Of a stretch of DNA of 64,000 nucleotides, positions 35,789 to 45,411 are shown piece after piece. Source of the stretch: an uncultured bacterium (lineage in GTDB: Bacteria; Pseudomonadota; Alphaproteobacteria; Sphingomonadales; Sphingomonadaceae); assembly GCA_942636505.2 (NCBI GenBank), contig CALOGB020000056.1, positions 558,001-622,000 on the forward strand. The letters run 5' to 3'. Made by a program: the position numbers and the translations under genes. A model generated the notes under the pieces. The model saw nothing but the letters and a program-made list of their open reading frames with translations, made no database searches and was not told where the DNA came from. The number at the start of each line of letters is the position of its first letter. Positions within the stretch are counted from its first letter, which is position 1.

Positions 35789-38101
35789 ATGCGCACATGG
35801 TTGCTCGGGCTTGCACTTGCTTCGGTCGGAACCGCCGCGATGGCCGCTGATCAGGTCACGCCGCCGGCAGCGCCTGCCACGCCGGCTCCTGCACCTGTCC
35901 GCCCGGTCGAGGCGGCCAAGCCCGGCGACCTGACGATGGCGCGCGTGTTCGGCAATCCGGACCTGTCGGGATCGCAGCCGAAAGCGGTCCGCCTGTCGCC
36001 CGACGGCACCCTGCTGACGAGCTTGCGCAACCGCGCCGACGAGAAGGAGCGCTTCGATCTCTGGGCGGTCGACACCGCGACCGGCCAAGCGCGGATGCTG
36101 GTCGATTCGAAGACGGTCGGCAGCGGCGCCGAGCTTACCGAAGCCGAGAAGATGCAGCGCGAGCGGGCGCGGATCGGCGGCCAGAAGGGCATCGTCGCCT
36201 ATGACTGGGCGCCCGATGGCAAGTCGATCCTCGTGCCGCTCGACGGCGACCTGTATCTCGCCGGGCTCGACGGTAAGGTGAAGCGACTGACCAACACCCC
36301 CGGTGGCGAGCTGAACCCGGTGGTCAGCCCCAAGGGCAGCTTCGTCTCGTTCGTGCGCGACCAGAATTTGTTCGTGCAACCGCTCGCCGGCGGCGACGCG
36401 CGGGCGGTGACGACGGGCGGCGGCGGCACGGTCCACTTCGGCGAGGCGGAGTTCGTCGCGCAGGAGGAAATGGATCGCCGCACGGGCTATTGGTGGTCGC
36501 CCGACGAGCAATATGTCGCGGTGGAGCGTTTCGACGAGGCACCGGTCCATACCGCCACGCGTGCGTCGATCGGCGCTACGGGCACCAAGGTTTACGAACA
36601 GCGCTATCCGGCTGCCGGTACGCCCAACGTGCTGGTCGACCTGTATATCATGAAGCCCGATGGTTCGGGGCAGGTGAAGGTCGATCTCGGCACCAACCCG
36701 GACATCTATCTCGCGCGGGTCGACTGGACGCCGGACGGCCGGATGCTCTTGGTGCAGCGCCAGAGCCGCGACCAGAAGCTGCTGGAGATGCTCCGCGTCG
36801 ATCCGGCGACGGGCAAATCCACGGTGCTGTTCACCGAGAAGTCTGGCGTGAAGAGCTGGCTCAACCTGTCGGATGCGTATCACGTGCTCAAGGACGGGAG
36901 CTTGATCTGGCGGTCGGAGCGGAGCGGCTACGGCCAGCTCTACCGGTTCGCGTCGGGCAAGTGGACGCAACTCACGAAGGGCGACTGGGTCGTCACCGAT
37001 CTGGTCGGTGTGGACGAGACGAAGGGGCGGTTGTTCTTCCTCGGCAACAAGGACGACGTGCTCGAGCAGCAGCTCTATTCGGTCGACGTCGCCAAGCCGA
37101 ACGTTATCACCAAGCTGACCGAGGCCGGCTGGTGGAACAGCGCGACGATGGACGCGGCCGCAAGCCGGTTCATCATCTCGCGCTCGAACCCCAAGCAACC
37201 GACGCAGGTCTATCTGGCGGATGCGACGGGCAAGCGGATCTCGTGGATCAACGAGAATGCGGTGGTGGAGGGGCATCCTTACTACCCCTATCTGTCGAGC
37301 CACCAGGAGACCAAGTTCGGGACGCTGAAGGCCAAGAACGGCATGACGCTCTATTACGAGATGATCACGCCGCCATTGGAGCCCGGCAAGAAATACCCGG
37401 TGTTCTTCGAGCATTATGGCGGGCCCGGCACCGGCCAGCAGGTCACGCGCGGCTGGCAGGGGGCGCTGCCGCAGTATCTGGTCGATCGCGGGTGGATCTA
37501 TTTCAAGATCGACAATCGTGGCTCGTACAACCGCGGCAAGGCGTTCGAGGATCAGATCTATCATGCGATGGGCACGGTCGAGGTCGAGGACCAGCTGTCG
37601 GGTGCGAATTACCTGAAGTCGCTGCCGTTCGTCGAACCGAGCAAGATCGCGACCTATGGCTGGTCTTACGGCGGCTATATGTCGTTGAAAATGCTGGAGA
37701 AGACGCCGGGCGTGTATGCTGCGGCCGTCTCCGGCGCGCCGGTAACCGACTGGCAGCTGTACGACACGCATTATACCGAGCGCTATCTCGGCGATCCGGC
37801 GAAGGACCCGGCGAGTTATTCGACGTCTGCGGCGGTCGAGGAGGCGAACCGCATCGTCGATCCGCTGCTGCTGATCCACGGCATGGCGGACGACAATGTG
37901 TTCCTCGACAATTCGACCAAGGTGGCCGCGCGGATGCAGGCGACCGCGACGCCATTCGAAATGATGTTCTACCCCGGCTACACGCACCGCGTGGCGGGGC
38001 CGGGGATCAGCGAGCATGTCTGGGGGACGATCCTGAACTTCCTCGACCGGACGGTGAAGGACAAGCCGGTGCCTGAAGTGGCTGCGGTTCCGGTGAAGTA
38101 A
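35789..38101 (+). CDS. S9 prolyl oligopeptidase, DPP-IV type, secreted
   Basis: The 770-residue protein starts with a signal peptide (to about residue 20) and a Pro/Ala-rich spacer, then an eight-bladed beta-propeller (DPPIV_N, about 80-480) and an alpha/beta hydrolase domain. The catalytic Ser is in GWSYGGYMS, the Asp in HGMADDNVF and the His in YPGYTHRVAG. The YWWSPDEQYVAVERFDEAPV segment with upstream EEMDRRTG includes the paired Glu motif that recognises the substrate N-terminus in dipeptidyl peptidases. It probably releases X-Pro dipeptides in the periplasm. GGAG lies upstream of the ATG. The MgtC-like gene follows after 6 nt. Confidence 0.95.
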   Translation: MRTWLLGLALASVGTAAMAADQVTPPAAPATPAPAPVRPVEAAKPGDLTMARVFGNPDLSGSQPKAVRLSPDGTLLTSLRNRADEKERFDLWAVDTATGQARMLVDSKTVGSGAELTEAEKMQRERARIGGQKGIVAYDWAPDGKSILVPLDGDLYLAGLDGKVKRLTNTPGGELNPVVSPKGSFVSFVRDQNLFVQPLAGGDARAVTTGGGGTVHFGEAEFVAQEEMDRRTGYWWSPDEQYVAVERFDEAPVHTATRASIGATGTKVYEQRYPAAGTPNVLVDLYIMKPDGSGQVKVDLGTNPDIYLARVDWTPDGRMLLVQRQSRDQKLLEMLRVDPATGKSTVLFTEKSGVKSWLNLSDAYHVLKDGSLIWRSERSGYGQLYRFASGKWTQLTKGDWVVTDLVGVDETKGRLFFLGNKDDVLEQQLYSVDVAKPNVITKLTEAGWWNSATMDAAASRFIISRSNPKQPTQVYLADATGKRISWINENAVVEGHPYYPYLSSHQETKFGTLKAKNGMTLYYEMITPPLEPGKKYPVFFEHYGGPGTGQQVTRGWQGALPQYLVDRGWIYFKIDNRGSYNRGKAFEDQIYHAMGTVEVEDQLSGANYLKSLPFVEPSKIATYGWSYGGYMSLKMLEKTPGVYAAAVSGAPVTDWQLYDTHYTERYLGDPAKDPASYSTSAAVEEANRIVDPLLLIHGMADDNVFLDNSTKVAARMQATATPFEMMFYPGYTHRVAGPGISEHVWGTILNFLDRTVKDKPVPEVAAVPVK

Positions 38102-38107
38102 CGTCCG

Positions 38108-38824
38108 GTGCGGTTCGTCGAGACGTTTCACCTGTGGCCGTTCCTCGACACGCTGGTGAGCTATATCGCCGCGTTCGTGTTCGGGACGCTGATCGGGGCG
38201 GAGCGGCAATATCGCCAGCGCACCGCGGGGTTGCGGACGAACACGCTGGTTGCGCTCGGGTCGGCGGCGTTCGTCGACCTTGGGCAGCGGCTGGGCGGCG
38301 ATGTCGAGTCGATCCGGATCATTGCGTACGTCGTGTCGGGGATCGGTTTCCTCGGCGCGGGCGTGATCATGAAGGAGGGGATGAACGTCCGCGGGCTGAA
38401 CACCGCGGCGACCTTGTGGTGCTCTGCGGCGGTGGGGTCGTGCGCGGGTAGCGACATGATCGCGGAGGCGGGGTTGCTGACGTTCGTCGTGCTGCTGGCG
38501 AACACCGCGCTGCGGCCGTTGGTCGACGGGATCAACCGGATCCCGACCGAGGGGCGGACGATCGAGGCTACGTATAGCGTGATGGTGACCGCGGCGGCGG
38601 GGGATGCGGGGCCGATCGGCGATCTGGTGGTCGAGCATCTCGAGGCTGCGCAGTTGCAGGTGGCGGAACTGGACGTGACCGAGCGGGGGGAGGACCGGGT
38701 CGAGATCGCCGCGACCTTGGTGGCGACGAACGTGCCGGCTGAGGAGCTGGATGCGATCACGGATCACCTGGCGAAGGTGCACGGGATCGAGCATGCGACC
38801 TGGCAGGCAAGGACGCACGACTGA
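38108..38824 (+). CDS. MgtC/SapB family membrane protein
   Basis: The 238-residue protein begins at a GTG 6 nt after the peptidase stop codon, suggesting translational coupling. The N-terminal domain has about five TM helices with the family pattern FGTLIGAERQYRQRTAGLRTNTLVALGSAAF and GIGFLGAGVIMKEGMNVRGLNTAATLW. The C-terminal 80 residues form a soluble ACT-like domain. MgtC-like proteins affect magnesium homeostasis or ATP synthase and virulence in some bacteria; the role here is unknown. Confidence 0.92.
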   Translation: MRFVETFHLWPFLDTLVSYIAAFVFGTLIGAERQYRQRTAGLRTNTLVALGSAAFVDLGQRLGGDVESIRIIAYVVSGIGFLGAGVIMKEGMNVRGLNTAATLWCSAAVGSCAGSDMIAEAGLLTFVVLLANTALRPLVDGINRIPTEGRTIEATYSVMVTAAAGDAGPIGDLVVEHLEAAQLQVAELDVTERGEDRVEIAATLVATNVPAEELDAITDHLAKVHGIEHATWQARTHD

Positions 38825-38863
38825 GGTTCGGGAGCGGATCTAGCTGTGCACGTTCCCCAGCCA

Positions 38864-38966
38864 CCACCCCGGCGAAGGCCGGGGCCCAATTGGAAAGGTC
38901 GCAGTGATGGACCGCAGCGCTCAGTTGGCAACGTCCCCAACTGGGCCCCGGCCTCCGCCGGGGAAC
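38864..38966. repeat. Palindromic element, family B
   Basis: Left arm ccaccccggcgaaggccggg with ccaattgg, right arm containing caactgggccccggcctccg and ending ggggaac. The element lies between the MgtC-like gene and asd, both on the plus strand. The right end matches family A (gggaac) while the left matches family B, so it looks like a composite. Confidence 0.8.
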
Positions 38967-39097
38967 AAGGGGGCGGGCAGTACGCCGTCTCTCCGCCACT
39001 CCCCAAACTCCCCCTATCCGCGCAACAAGTCGAAAGCCGTTGGACCTCGCCGCGCAACGTCGGTACTGCCAGCCCCAAGTCCAATCGGAGTTAAGAC

Positions 39098-40123
39098 ATG
39101 GGTTATCGGGTGGTGGTCGCAGGGGCGACCGGCAATGTCGGGCGTGAGATCCTCAACATCCTGGCGGAACGCGAGTTTCCGGCGGACGAGATCGCCTGCG
39201 TCGCGTCGTCGCGCAGCCAGGGGTTGATGGTCGACTATGGCGACACCGGCAAGCAGATCAAATGCACGAACATCGAGCATTTCGACTGGAACGGCTGGGA
39301 CATGGCGCTGTTCGCGATCGGCTCCGAGGGCTCGGCGATCTACGCACCGATCGCCGCCGCCGCCGGCTGCGTCGTGATCGACAATTCGTCGCTGTACCGC
39401 ATGGACCCCGACGTGCCGCTGATCGTGCCCGAGGTGAACCCCGAGGCGATCGACGGCTACAAGGTCCGCAACATCATCGCCAACCCGAACTGCTCGACCG
39501 CGCAGATGGTCGTCGCGCTGAAGCCCCTGCACGACGCGGCGAAGATTTTGCGCGTGGTCGTCTCGACCTACCAGTCGGTGTCGGGTGCGGGCAAGGCGGG
39601 GATGGACGAGCTGTTCGAGCAGAGCCGCAACATCTTCGTCGGTGATCCGGCCGAGCCCAAGCTGTTCACCAAGCAGATCGCCTTCAACGTGATCCCGCAC
39701 ATCGACAGCTTCCTCGACGACGGCTCGACCAAGGAAGAGTGGAAGATGGTCGTCGAGACCAAGAAGATCCTCGACAAGAAGATCAAGGTCACCGCGACCT
39801 GCGTCCGCGTACCGGTGTTCGTCGGCCATTCGGAATCGATCAACATCGAGTTCGAGAACGAGATTACGGCCGAGGAAGCGCAGAACATCCTCCGCGAGGC
39901 ACCCGGCATCATGCTGGTCGATAAGCGCGAGGACGGGGGGTACACCACGCCGATCGAATGCGTCGGCGACTTCGCGACCTACATCAGCCGCGTTCGCGAG
40001 GATCAGACCGTCGAGAACGGCCTCAACCTGTGGTGCGTCAGCGACAACCTCCGCAAGGGTGCGGCGCTGAATGCGGTTCAGATCGCCGAGCTGCTCGGGC
40101 GCCGGCACCTGCAGAAGGCGTAG
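39098..40123 (+). CDS. asd: Aspartate-semialdehyde dehydrogenase
   Basis: Asd reduces aspartyl phosphate to aspartate semialdehyde for lysine, diaminopimelate, threonine and methionine synthesis. The 341-residue protein has GATGNVGREILNIL (NADP binding), ANPNCSTAQMVVAL (catalytic Cys), STYQSVSGAGKAGMDEL and VRVPVFVGHSESINIEF (catalytic His). The ATG follows GGAG. A hairpin terminator lies 47 nt after the stop. Confidence 0.97.
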   Translation: MGYRVVVAGATGNVGREILNILAEREFPADEIACVASSRSQGLMVDYGDTGKQIKCTNIEHFDWNGWDMALFAIGSEGSAIYAPIAAAAGCVVIDNSSLYRMDPDVPLIVPEVNPEAIDGYKVRNIIANPNCSTAQMVVALKPLHDAAKILRVVVSTYQSVSGAGKAGMDELFEQSRNIFVGDPAEPKLFTKQIAFNVIPHIDSFLDDGSTKEEWKMVVETKKILDKKIKVTATCVRVPVFVGHSESINIEFENEITAEEAQNILREAPGIMLVDKREDGGYTTPIECVGDFATYISRVREDQTVENGLNLWCVSDNLRKGAALNAVQIAELLGRRHLQKA

Positions 40124-40169
40124 TCGGGCGGGGCGATAGCGCCTCCACCACGCTCCAAAAGACCGATCG

Positions 40170-40204
40170 AAACCGCGTCGTCACCCCGTGTGACGGCGCG
40201 GTTT
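40170..40204 (+). terminator. Hairpin terminator after asd
   Basis: aaaccgcg (40170-40177) pairs with cgcggttt (40197-40204), and inside this cgtcac pairs with gtgacg around a short CCCGT loop. The T-run is only three bases but the stem is long. It lies directly downstream of asd. Confidence 0.7.
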
Positions 40205-40581
40205 CGCGATTCGCTTCCGATGACGAGCGCGAGCGGCTGAACGCACCGATCGAACCAAATTGCGGTGAATTTACTTGTGCGGTTGGATAGTGACCAATTT
40301 GAATGTGATCATTAACGATACAAAGTACTGGATACAGCAAAAGTCTGGTCGCAAACTCGATCTATGCAACAAGAACGGTTTTATGTTCCAATCGATATGG
40401 ATTGAAGTTGTGTAGAATAACGATGATTTGCTTTGTCTGTTCCGCGTCAATGCTTATTTATTACGGTAACAGACTGTTAGTATTACAGGGGTGAACATCC
40501 TCCCGTTCCGATAGTCGAATCTAGAGTTCGACGACGCGGAAAGTCAGGGCTGCTGTTGCAGTCGTCAGTGGAGGTTATTTG
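40205..40581 (+). promoter_or_regulatory. AT-rich upstream region of the adhesin gene
   Basis: About 300 nt here (40255-40500) are far more AT-rich than the rest of the window, and no gene is seen. This is the expected place for the adhesin promoter and regulator sites. A small inverted pair gtcgaa/ttcgac lies near 40515-40535 and ctgctgttgcag near 40550-40561. GGAGG at 40570-40574 is the ribosome binding site. I could not choose a promoter with confidence. Confidence 0.5.
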
Positions 40582-43500
40582 ATGTCCAACGCGTTTGTTC
40601 GCCCGCAAGATCGAGACGCCGTGACGCCGACTGGCGCCAAGACGTTTGCTTCGCATTCTGTAAAGTCGCCCACCTTTACCCGCACGCTGCGCCGCCTGCG
40701 CGATGGCGCTTCGTTGATCGGGCTGGCGACCACGTCGCTGCTCGCGACCCAGGCGGCGTCGGCGCAGACGGCCACGCCGAACATCGTCAGTGTATGCTCG
40801 GGCGTCAGCCTGCCGCGCTCGGTCGTCACGGATATCCTGACGCCGGTGGTCAACGGCATCGTCACGCCGATCCAGAACACGGTCGATCCGATCACCGGGG
40901 GCATCAACACGTTGCTACCGTTTCTCGGCGTGCCGGCGCTCACCATCAACGCATCCGCGCTGCTGACGAACGCGGCGGCGGGCAACAACATCACCTTGCA
41001 GGTGCTCAACGCCAACGGACAGCTCGTCGGACCGGCGGATCGCTGCGATACGCAGGCGGACAGTTTCACGCTGCGGACGCCGGCCGGCATCGCGATCGGC
41101 GGCAATCGGATCACCGGACTTGGCGCGACCGGCGCCGAGGCGTTTGCAGGGGAGGCGAACTCGATCGCATTCGGTAACAGGGCGCTGACCAGTGCGACCG
41201 CGCTCGGCTCGATCGCGCTCGGCACCGGATCGACGGTCGGCGCCAATGCAACCGGCGCGATCGCACTGGGTACGGGGGCGATCGCGACCGGTGCGAACGG
41301 CGTCGCTCTTGGCGCAGGCAGCGTCGCCGCACGCGGACCGCTGGCAGGCTATACTGCGGTTGGCCTGGGCACGACGGTGCAGAATTCGGCGGGCGAGGTC
41401 TCGGTCGGCACTGCGGCCGCCCCGCGCCAAGTCACCAACGTCGCGGCGGGCACCGCGGCAACCGATGCGGTCAACGTCGCCCAGCTCACCGGCGTCCAGG
41501 CGCAGATCGGCACGCTCGCAAGCGGTGCGGTCCAATATGATGGTGCGACCCGCACCAGCGTGACGCTGGGGGGAGCCGGTACCGGCGCGCCGGCGGTGGC
41601 GCTCCGCAACGTTGCGGCAGGCACGCTCGGCGCGGCATCGACCGACGCCGTCAACGGCAGTCAGCTGTTCGCGACCAATACCAACGTCACGAACCTGACG
41701 ACCAACATCAGCAACGGCGCGATCGGCGCGCTGCAATATTCCAACGCCGCGACGCCGACCGTTCCGAATGGCGGCGTTCCCTCCAACGACGCTGCGCTGG
41801 TCGGTGTCGCGGCGGGCCCGGTCGGGCTGCACAATGTCGCCAATGGCGTCGTTGCCACCGGATCGACCGACGCGGTCAACGGCGGACAATTGTCGACTGT
41901 GACGGATCAGGTCGGCACGCTGGCCGGGCTCGCCGTCCAGTATGACGACGCGACGCGGACGCGGGCGACGCTCGGCGGTGTCGGGACTGGTGCAGCTCCC
42001 GTCGCGCTCGGCAACGTCGCAGCCGGCGCGCTCGGTGCGACCTCGACCGACGCGATCAACGGCAGCCAGCTGTTCGCGACCAACACCAACGTCACCAACA
42101 GCAACACCGCGCTGACCAACCTGACGACCAACATCACCAATGGCGGCATCGGCGCGCTGCAATATTCGAACGCGGCGGCTCCGACCGTGCCGAACGGTGG
42201 CGTTCCGACAAACGATGTCGCGCTCGTCGGTGCGGCTGCAGGGCCGGTCGGACTGCACAATGTCGCCGCCGGTGTCGTCGCGACGGGGTCGACCGACGCC
42301 GTCAACGGCGGTCAGCTGTCGACGGTCGTCGATCAGGTCGGCACGCTCAACACGCTGGCGGTCCAGTATGACGATGCGACCCGCGCCCGCGTGACTCTGG
42401 GCGGCGTCGGTGCGGCACCGGTCGGGCTCGGCAACGTCGCTGCAGGTGCGCTCGGCGCGACCTCCACCGACGCGGTCAACGGCAGCCAGCTGTTCGCGAC
42501 CAACACCAACGTTACCAACCTGACGACCAACATCGCCAATGGCGCGATCGGTGCGCTGCAATATTCCAGCGCGGGTGCGCCGACCACGCCGAACGGTGGC
42601 GTGCCGTCTAACGACGCGACGCTGGTGGGCGGTGCCGCCGGCGCGGTCGCTCTGCACAATGTCGCGGATGGCAGCGTCGCGGTGGGTTCGACCGACGCGG
42701 TCAATGGCGGTCAGCTTGCCCTGGTCTCGGGGCAGGTCGGCACGCTGAACGGTTTGGCGGTACAGTATGACGATCTCAGCCGGTCGCGCGTGACGTTCGG
42801 CGGCGCGGGTGCTGCACCCGTCGTGCTCGGCAACGTCGCGGCGGGTACGCTGGGCGCGACCTCGCTCGAGGCGGTCAACGGCAGCCAGCTGTTCACGACC
42901 AACGCCAACGTCACCAACACCAACACGGCGCTGACCAACCTCACGACCAACATCGCCAATGGCGGGATCGGCGCGGTGCAATATTCCAACGCCGCGACGC
43001 CGACCACGCCCAATGGCGGCGTGCCGAGCAACGACGTCGCGCTGGTCGGTGCGGCGGCTGGCCCGGTCGGACTGCACAATGTCGCGAATGGCAATGTCGC
43101 TGCGGGATCGACCGACGCGGTCAACGGTGGTCAGCTCGCCAGCGTATCCGGACAGGTCAGCGGCCTGTCGGCACTCGCGGTGCAGTACGACGATGTCGGC
43201 CGTTCGCGGATCACGCTTGGCGGCGTCGGGACCGGTGCGGCCCCCGTCGTGATTGGCAACGTCGCGGCAGGCACGCTCGGCGCGACCTCGACCGAGGCGG
43301 TCAACGGCAGCCAGCTGTTCGCCACCAACACCAACGTCACCAACCTGACTACGAGCATCACGAATGGCGCGATCGGTGCGCTCCAATATTCGAGCGCAGG
43401 CGCACCGACCACGCCCAACGGCGGCGTACCGTCGAACGACGTGACGCTGGTCGGAGGTGCCGCTGGTGCCGTCGCCTTGCACAATGTCGGCAACGGCGTG

Positions 43501-45267
43501 GTCGCGGCGGGCTCGACCGATGCGGTCAACGGCGGCCAGCTGGCAACCGTCTCCGGCCAGGTCGGCAATCTCGCCGCACTGTCGGTGCAGTATGACGATC
43601 CGACCCGGACGCGCGTGACGTTCGGTGGGGCAGGCAACGCGCCGGTCGTCCTCGGCAACGTCGCGGCGGGAACGCTCGCGGCAGGGTCGACGGAAGCGGT
43701 CAACGGCGGGCAGCTCGTCGGGCTCGGCAACAGCGTCGCGGCAGGCCTGGGTGGACTGTCGAGCTATGACGCGGCGACCAACCGCGTGCTCGCCTCGATC
43801 GGGTTCGGCGGGGTGCAATATGGCAACGTCCAGTCGGTCTTCGACGCGGTCGATGGCGCGATCAACGGCGGCGCGGGAATTCGGTATTTCCGGGTCCTCT
43901 CGACCCGCGGCGACAGTGTCGTGACGGGCACCGACAGCATCGCGATCGGGCCGGAAGCGACCGCGACCGCGAACAACAGTGTCGCCATCGGCACCGGCTC
44001 CTCGGCACTGCGTGGCGGTACGCTTGGCTATGCCGCGCTGGGGCTCGCCGGCTTGCAGAACTCGGTCGGTGAAGTGTCGGTCGGGTCCGCGGGTGGCGCT
44101 CGGCAGATCACCAACGTCGCGGCCGGCACGGCAGCAACGGATGCTGCCAATGTCGGCCAGGTCGCAGGCGTCGCGGCACAGGTTGCGGCGCTGGGCACCA
44201 CGACCGTCCAGTACGACAACGGCACGAAGAACTCGATTACGCTCGGCGGCGCCGGCGGGACGGTCATCACCAACGTCGCGGCGGGCAACGTTGCCGCCGG
44301 GTCGACCGACGCGGTCAACGGTGCGCAGCTCGCGGCGACCAACACGCAGGTGGCGAACAACACGACCGCGATCACCAACCTGGGCAACCAGATCAGCAAT
44401 GGTGCGACCGGGCCGGTGCAATACTCCAACCCCGGTAGCGCCGCGACGCCGAACGGCGGCACGAAGACCAACGACCTGACGCTGGTCGGTGCGGCGGCGG
44501 GGCCGGTCGGCCTTCACAATGTCGCAGGTGGGTCGATCGCGGCGGGGTCGACCGACGCGGTCAATGGCGGGCAGGTCTATGCCCTGGCGCTGACGGCGGC
44601 AAATGCGGTGTCGTACAACACCGACGCGAACGGTGTGCGGACCAACACCGTGACGCTCGCGGGCGGCAATGCTGCGGCGCCGGTGACGATCGCCAACGTG
44701 GCCGCCGGTAATGTCGCGGCGGGATCCGCCGAAGCGGTGAACGGTGGGCAACTCTACACCACCAACCAGGCGGTCGCGACGGCACAGGGCACCGCGAACA
44801 GTGCGCTCGCGCTGGGTAGCAACTCGGTGCAATATGGTCCTTCGCGTACCAACGTCACGTTCAACGCCGGCGGCCAGGCGACCGTGCTGAGCAATGTCGC
44901 GGCGGGCGTGTCGACCACTGACGCGGTCAACGTCGGGCAGCTGAACTCGGGCATCAACTCCGCCGTGACGCAGGCGAACGCCTATACCGACGGACGGATC
45001 GCGGCGCTCGACTTCGATCTGCGCAACCTCCGCCGGGACAGCTTCGCCGGGACCTCCAACGCGCTGGCAGCAGCCGGACTGCCGCAGGCGTATGAAGCGG
45101 GCAAGGGGATGATCGCGATGGGTGGTGGCACCTACGCCGGCCAGTCGGCGGTCGCGGTCGGGATGTCGAAGGCGTTCAGCGACGGCCACACGGTCGTCAA
45201 GCTGAGCGGCACCTACGACTCGCAGGGCCGTGCCGGTGCATCGGGCGGGATCGGGTATCAGTTCTGA
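40582..45267 (+). CDS. YadA-like trimeric autotransporter adhesin
   Basis: The ATG at 40582, 7 nt after GGAGG, gives 1561 residues. An extended leader of about 62 residues ends in LLATQAASAQ. The head contains Hep/Hag-type degenerate heptads (AIALGTGAIATGANGVALGAG; again SIAIGPEATATANNSVAIGTG). The stalk is dominated by about six copies of a 130-143-residue unit with GALQYS, PNGGVPSND, GLHNVA, GSTDAVNGGQL, VQYDD and TSTDAVNGSQLFATNTNV motifs; GALQYS-type copies begin near 41719, 42147, 42543, 42963, 43369 and 44404. The last 80 residues form the YadA membrane anchor (ALDFDLRNLRRDSFAGTS ... GIGYQF). It should trimerise on the cell surface and mediate attachment. Confidence 0.95.
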   Translation: MSNAFVRPQDRDAVTPTGAKTFASHSVKSPTFTRTLRRLRDGASLIGLATTSLLATQAASAQTATPNIVSVCSGVSLPRSVVTDILTPVVNGIVTPIQNTVDPITGGINTLLPFLGVPALTINASALLTNAAAGNNITLQVLNANGQLVGPADRCDTQADSFTLRTPAGIAIGGNRITGLGATGAEAFAGEANSIAFGNRALTSATALGSIALGTGSTVGANATGAIALGTGAIATGANGVALGAGSVAARGPLAGYTAVGLGTTVQNSAGEVSVGTAAAPRQVTNVAAGTAATDAVNVAQLTGVQAQIGTLASGAVQYDGATRTSVTLGGAGTGAPAVALRNVAAGTLGAASTDAVNGSQLFATNTNVTNLTTNISNGAIGALQYSNAATPTVPNGGVPSNDAALVGVAAGPVGLHNVANGVVATGSTDAVNGGQLSTVTDQVGTLAGLAVQYDDATRTRATLGGVGTGAAPVALGNVAAGALGATSTDAINGSQLFATNTNVTNSNTALTNLTTNITNGGIGALQYSNAAAPTVPNGGVPTNDVALVGAAAGPVGLHNVAAGVVATGSTDAVNGGQLSTVVDQVGTLNTLAVQYDDATRARVTLGGVGAAPVGLGNVAAGALGATSTDAVNGSQLFATNTNVTNLTTNIANGAIGALQYSSAGAPTTPNGGVPSNDATLVGGAAGAVALHNVADGSVAVGSTDAVNGGQLALVSGQVGTLNGLAVQYDDLSRSRVTFGGAGAAPVVLGNVAAGTLGATSLEAVNGSQLFTTNANVTNTNTALTNLTTNIANGGIGAVQYSNAATPTTPNGGVPSNDVALVGAAAGPVGLHNVANGNVAAGSTDAVNGGQLASVSGQVSGLSALAVQYDDVGRSRITLGGVGTGAAPVVIGNVAAGTLGATSTEAVNGSQLFATNTNVTNLTTSITNGAIGALQYSSAGAPTTPNGGVPSNDVTLVGGAAGAVALHNVGNGVVAAGSTDAVNGGQLATVSGQVGNLAALSVQYDDPTRTRVTFGGAGNAPVVLGNVAAGTLAAGSTEAVNGGQLVGLGNSVAAGLGGLSSYDAATNRVLASIGFGGVQYGNVQSVFDAVDGAINGGAGIRYFRVLSTRGDSVVTGTDSIAIGPEATATANNSVAIGTGSSALRGGTLGYAALGLAGLQNSVGEVSVGSAGGARQITNVAAGTAATDAANVGQVAGVAAQVAALGTTTVQYDNGTKNSITLGGAGGTVITNVAAGNVAAGSTDAVNGAQLAATNTQVANNTTAITNLGNQISNGATGPVQYSNPGSAATPNGGTKTNDLTLVGAAAGPVGLHNVAGGSIAAGSTDAVNGGQVYALALTAANAVSYNTDANGVRTNTVTLAGGNAAAPVTIANVAAGNVAAGSAEAVNGGQLYTTNQAVATAQGTANSALALGSNSVQYGPSRTNVTFNAGGQATVLSNVAAGVSTTDAVNVGQLNSGINSAVTQANAYTDGRIAALDFDLRNLRRDSFAGTSNALAAAGLPQAYEAGKGMIAMGGGTYAGQSAVAVGMSKAFSDGHTVVKLSGTYDSQGRAGASGGIGYQF

Positions 45268-45287
45268 TCCTGTCTTTGGAAGTTGGG

Positions 45288-45318
45288 AACGGGCGGCCTT
45301 CGGGTCGCCCGTTTTCGT
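45288..45318 (+). terminator. Terminator after the adhesin gene
   Basis: aacgggcggcc and ggtcgcccgtt form a stem around a TTCG tetraloop, followed by TTTTCGTTT. It starts 21 nt after the adhesin stop codon. Confidence 0.85.
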
Positions 45319-45411
45319 TTGAGGCTCCAGGGGCGCTCGACGTTGGAGGCCGCGGAAGACGAGGGCGCGGGTTGACTTGGGCGGCGGCGGCTACGACTTG
45401 GCGGCGAACCA

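Noticed and set aside
35681..38818. A 1045-residue frame antisense to the DPP-IV-like peptidase and MgtC-like genes
   Set aside because: The plus-strand genes have full catalytic motifs, signal peptide and TM pattern; the antisense product is Arg-rich low-complexity.
40915..45189. A 1424-residue open frame antisense to the adhesin gene
   Set aside because: It mirrors the repeats of the adhesin in a GC-rich, biased-codon gene, is rich in Arg and Asp/Gly, and shows no domain. The sense frame has a leader, repeats and membrane anchor.
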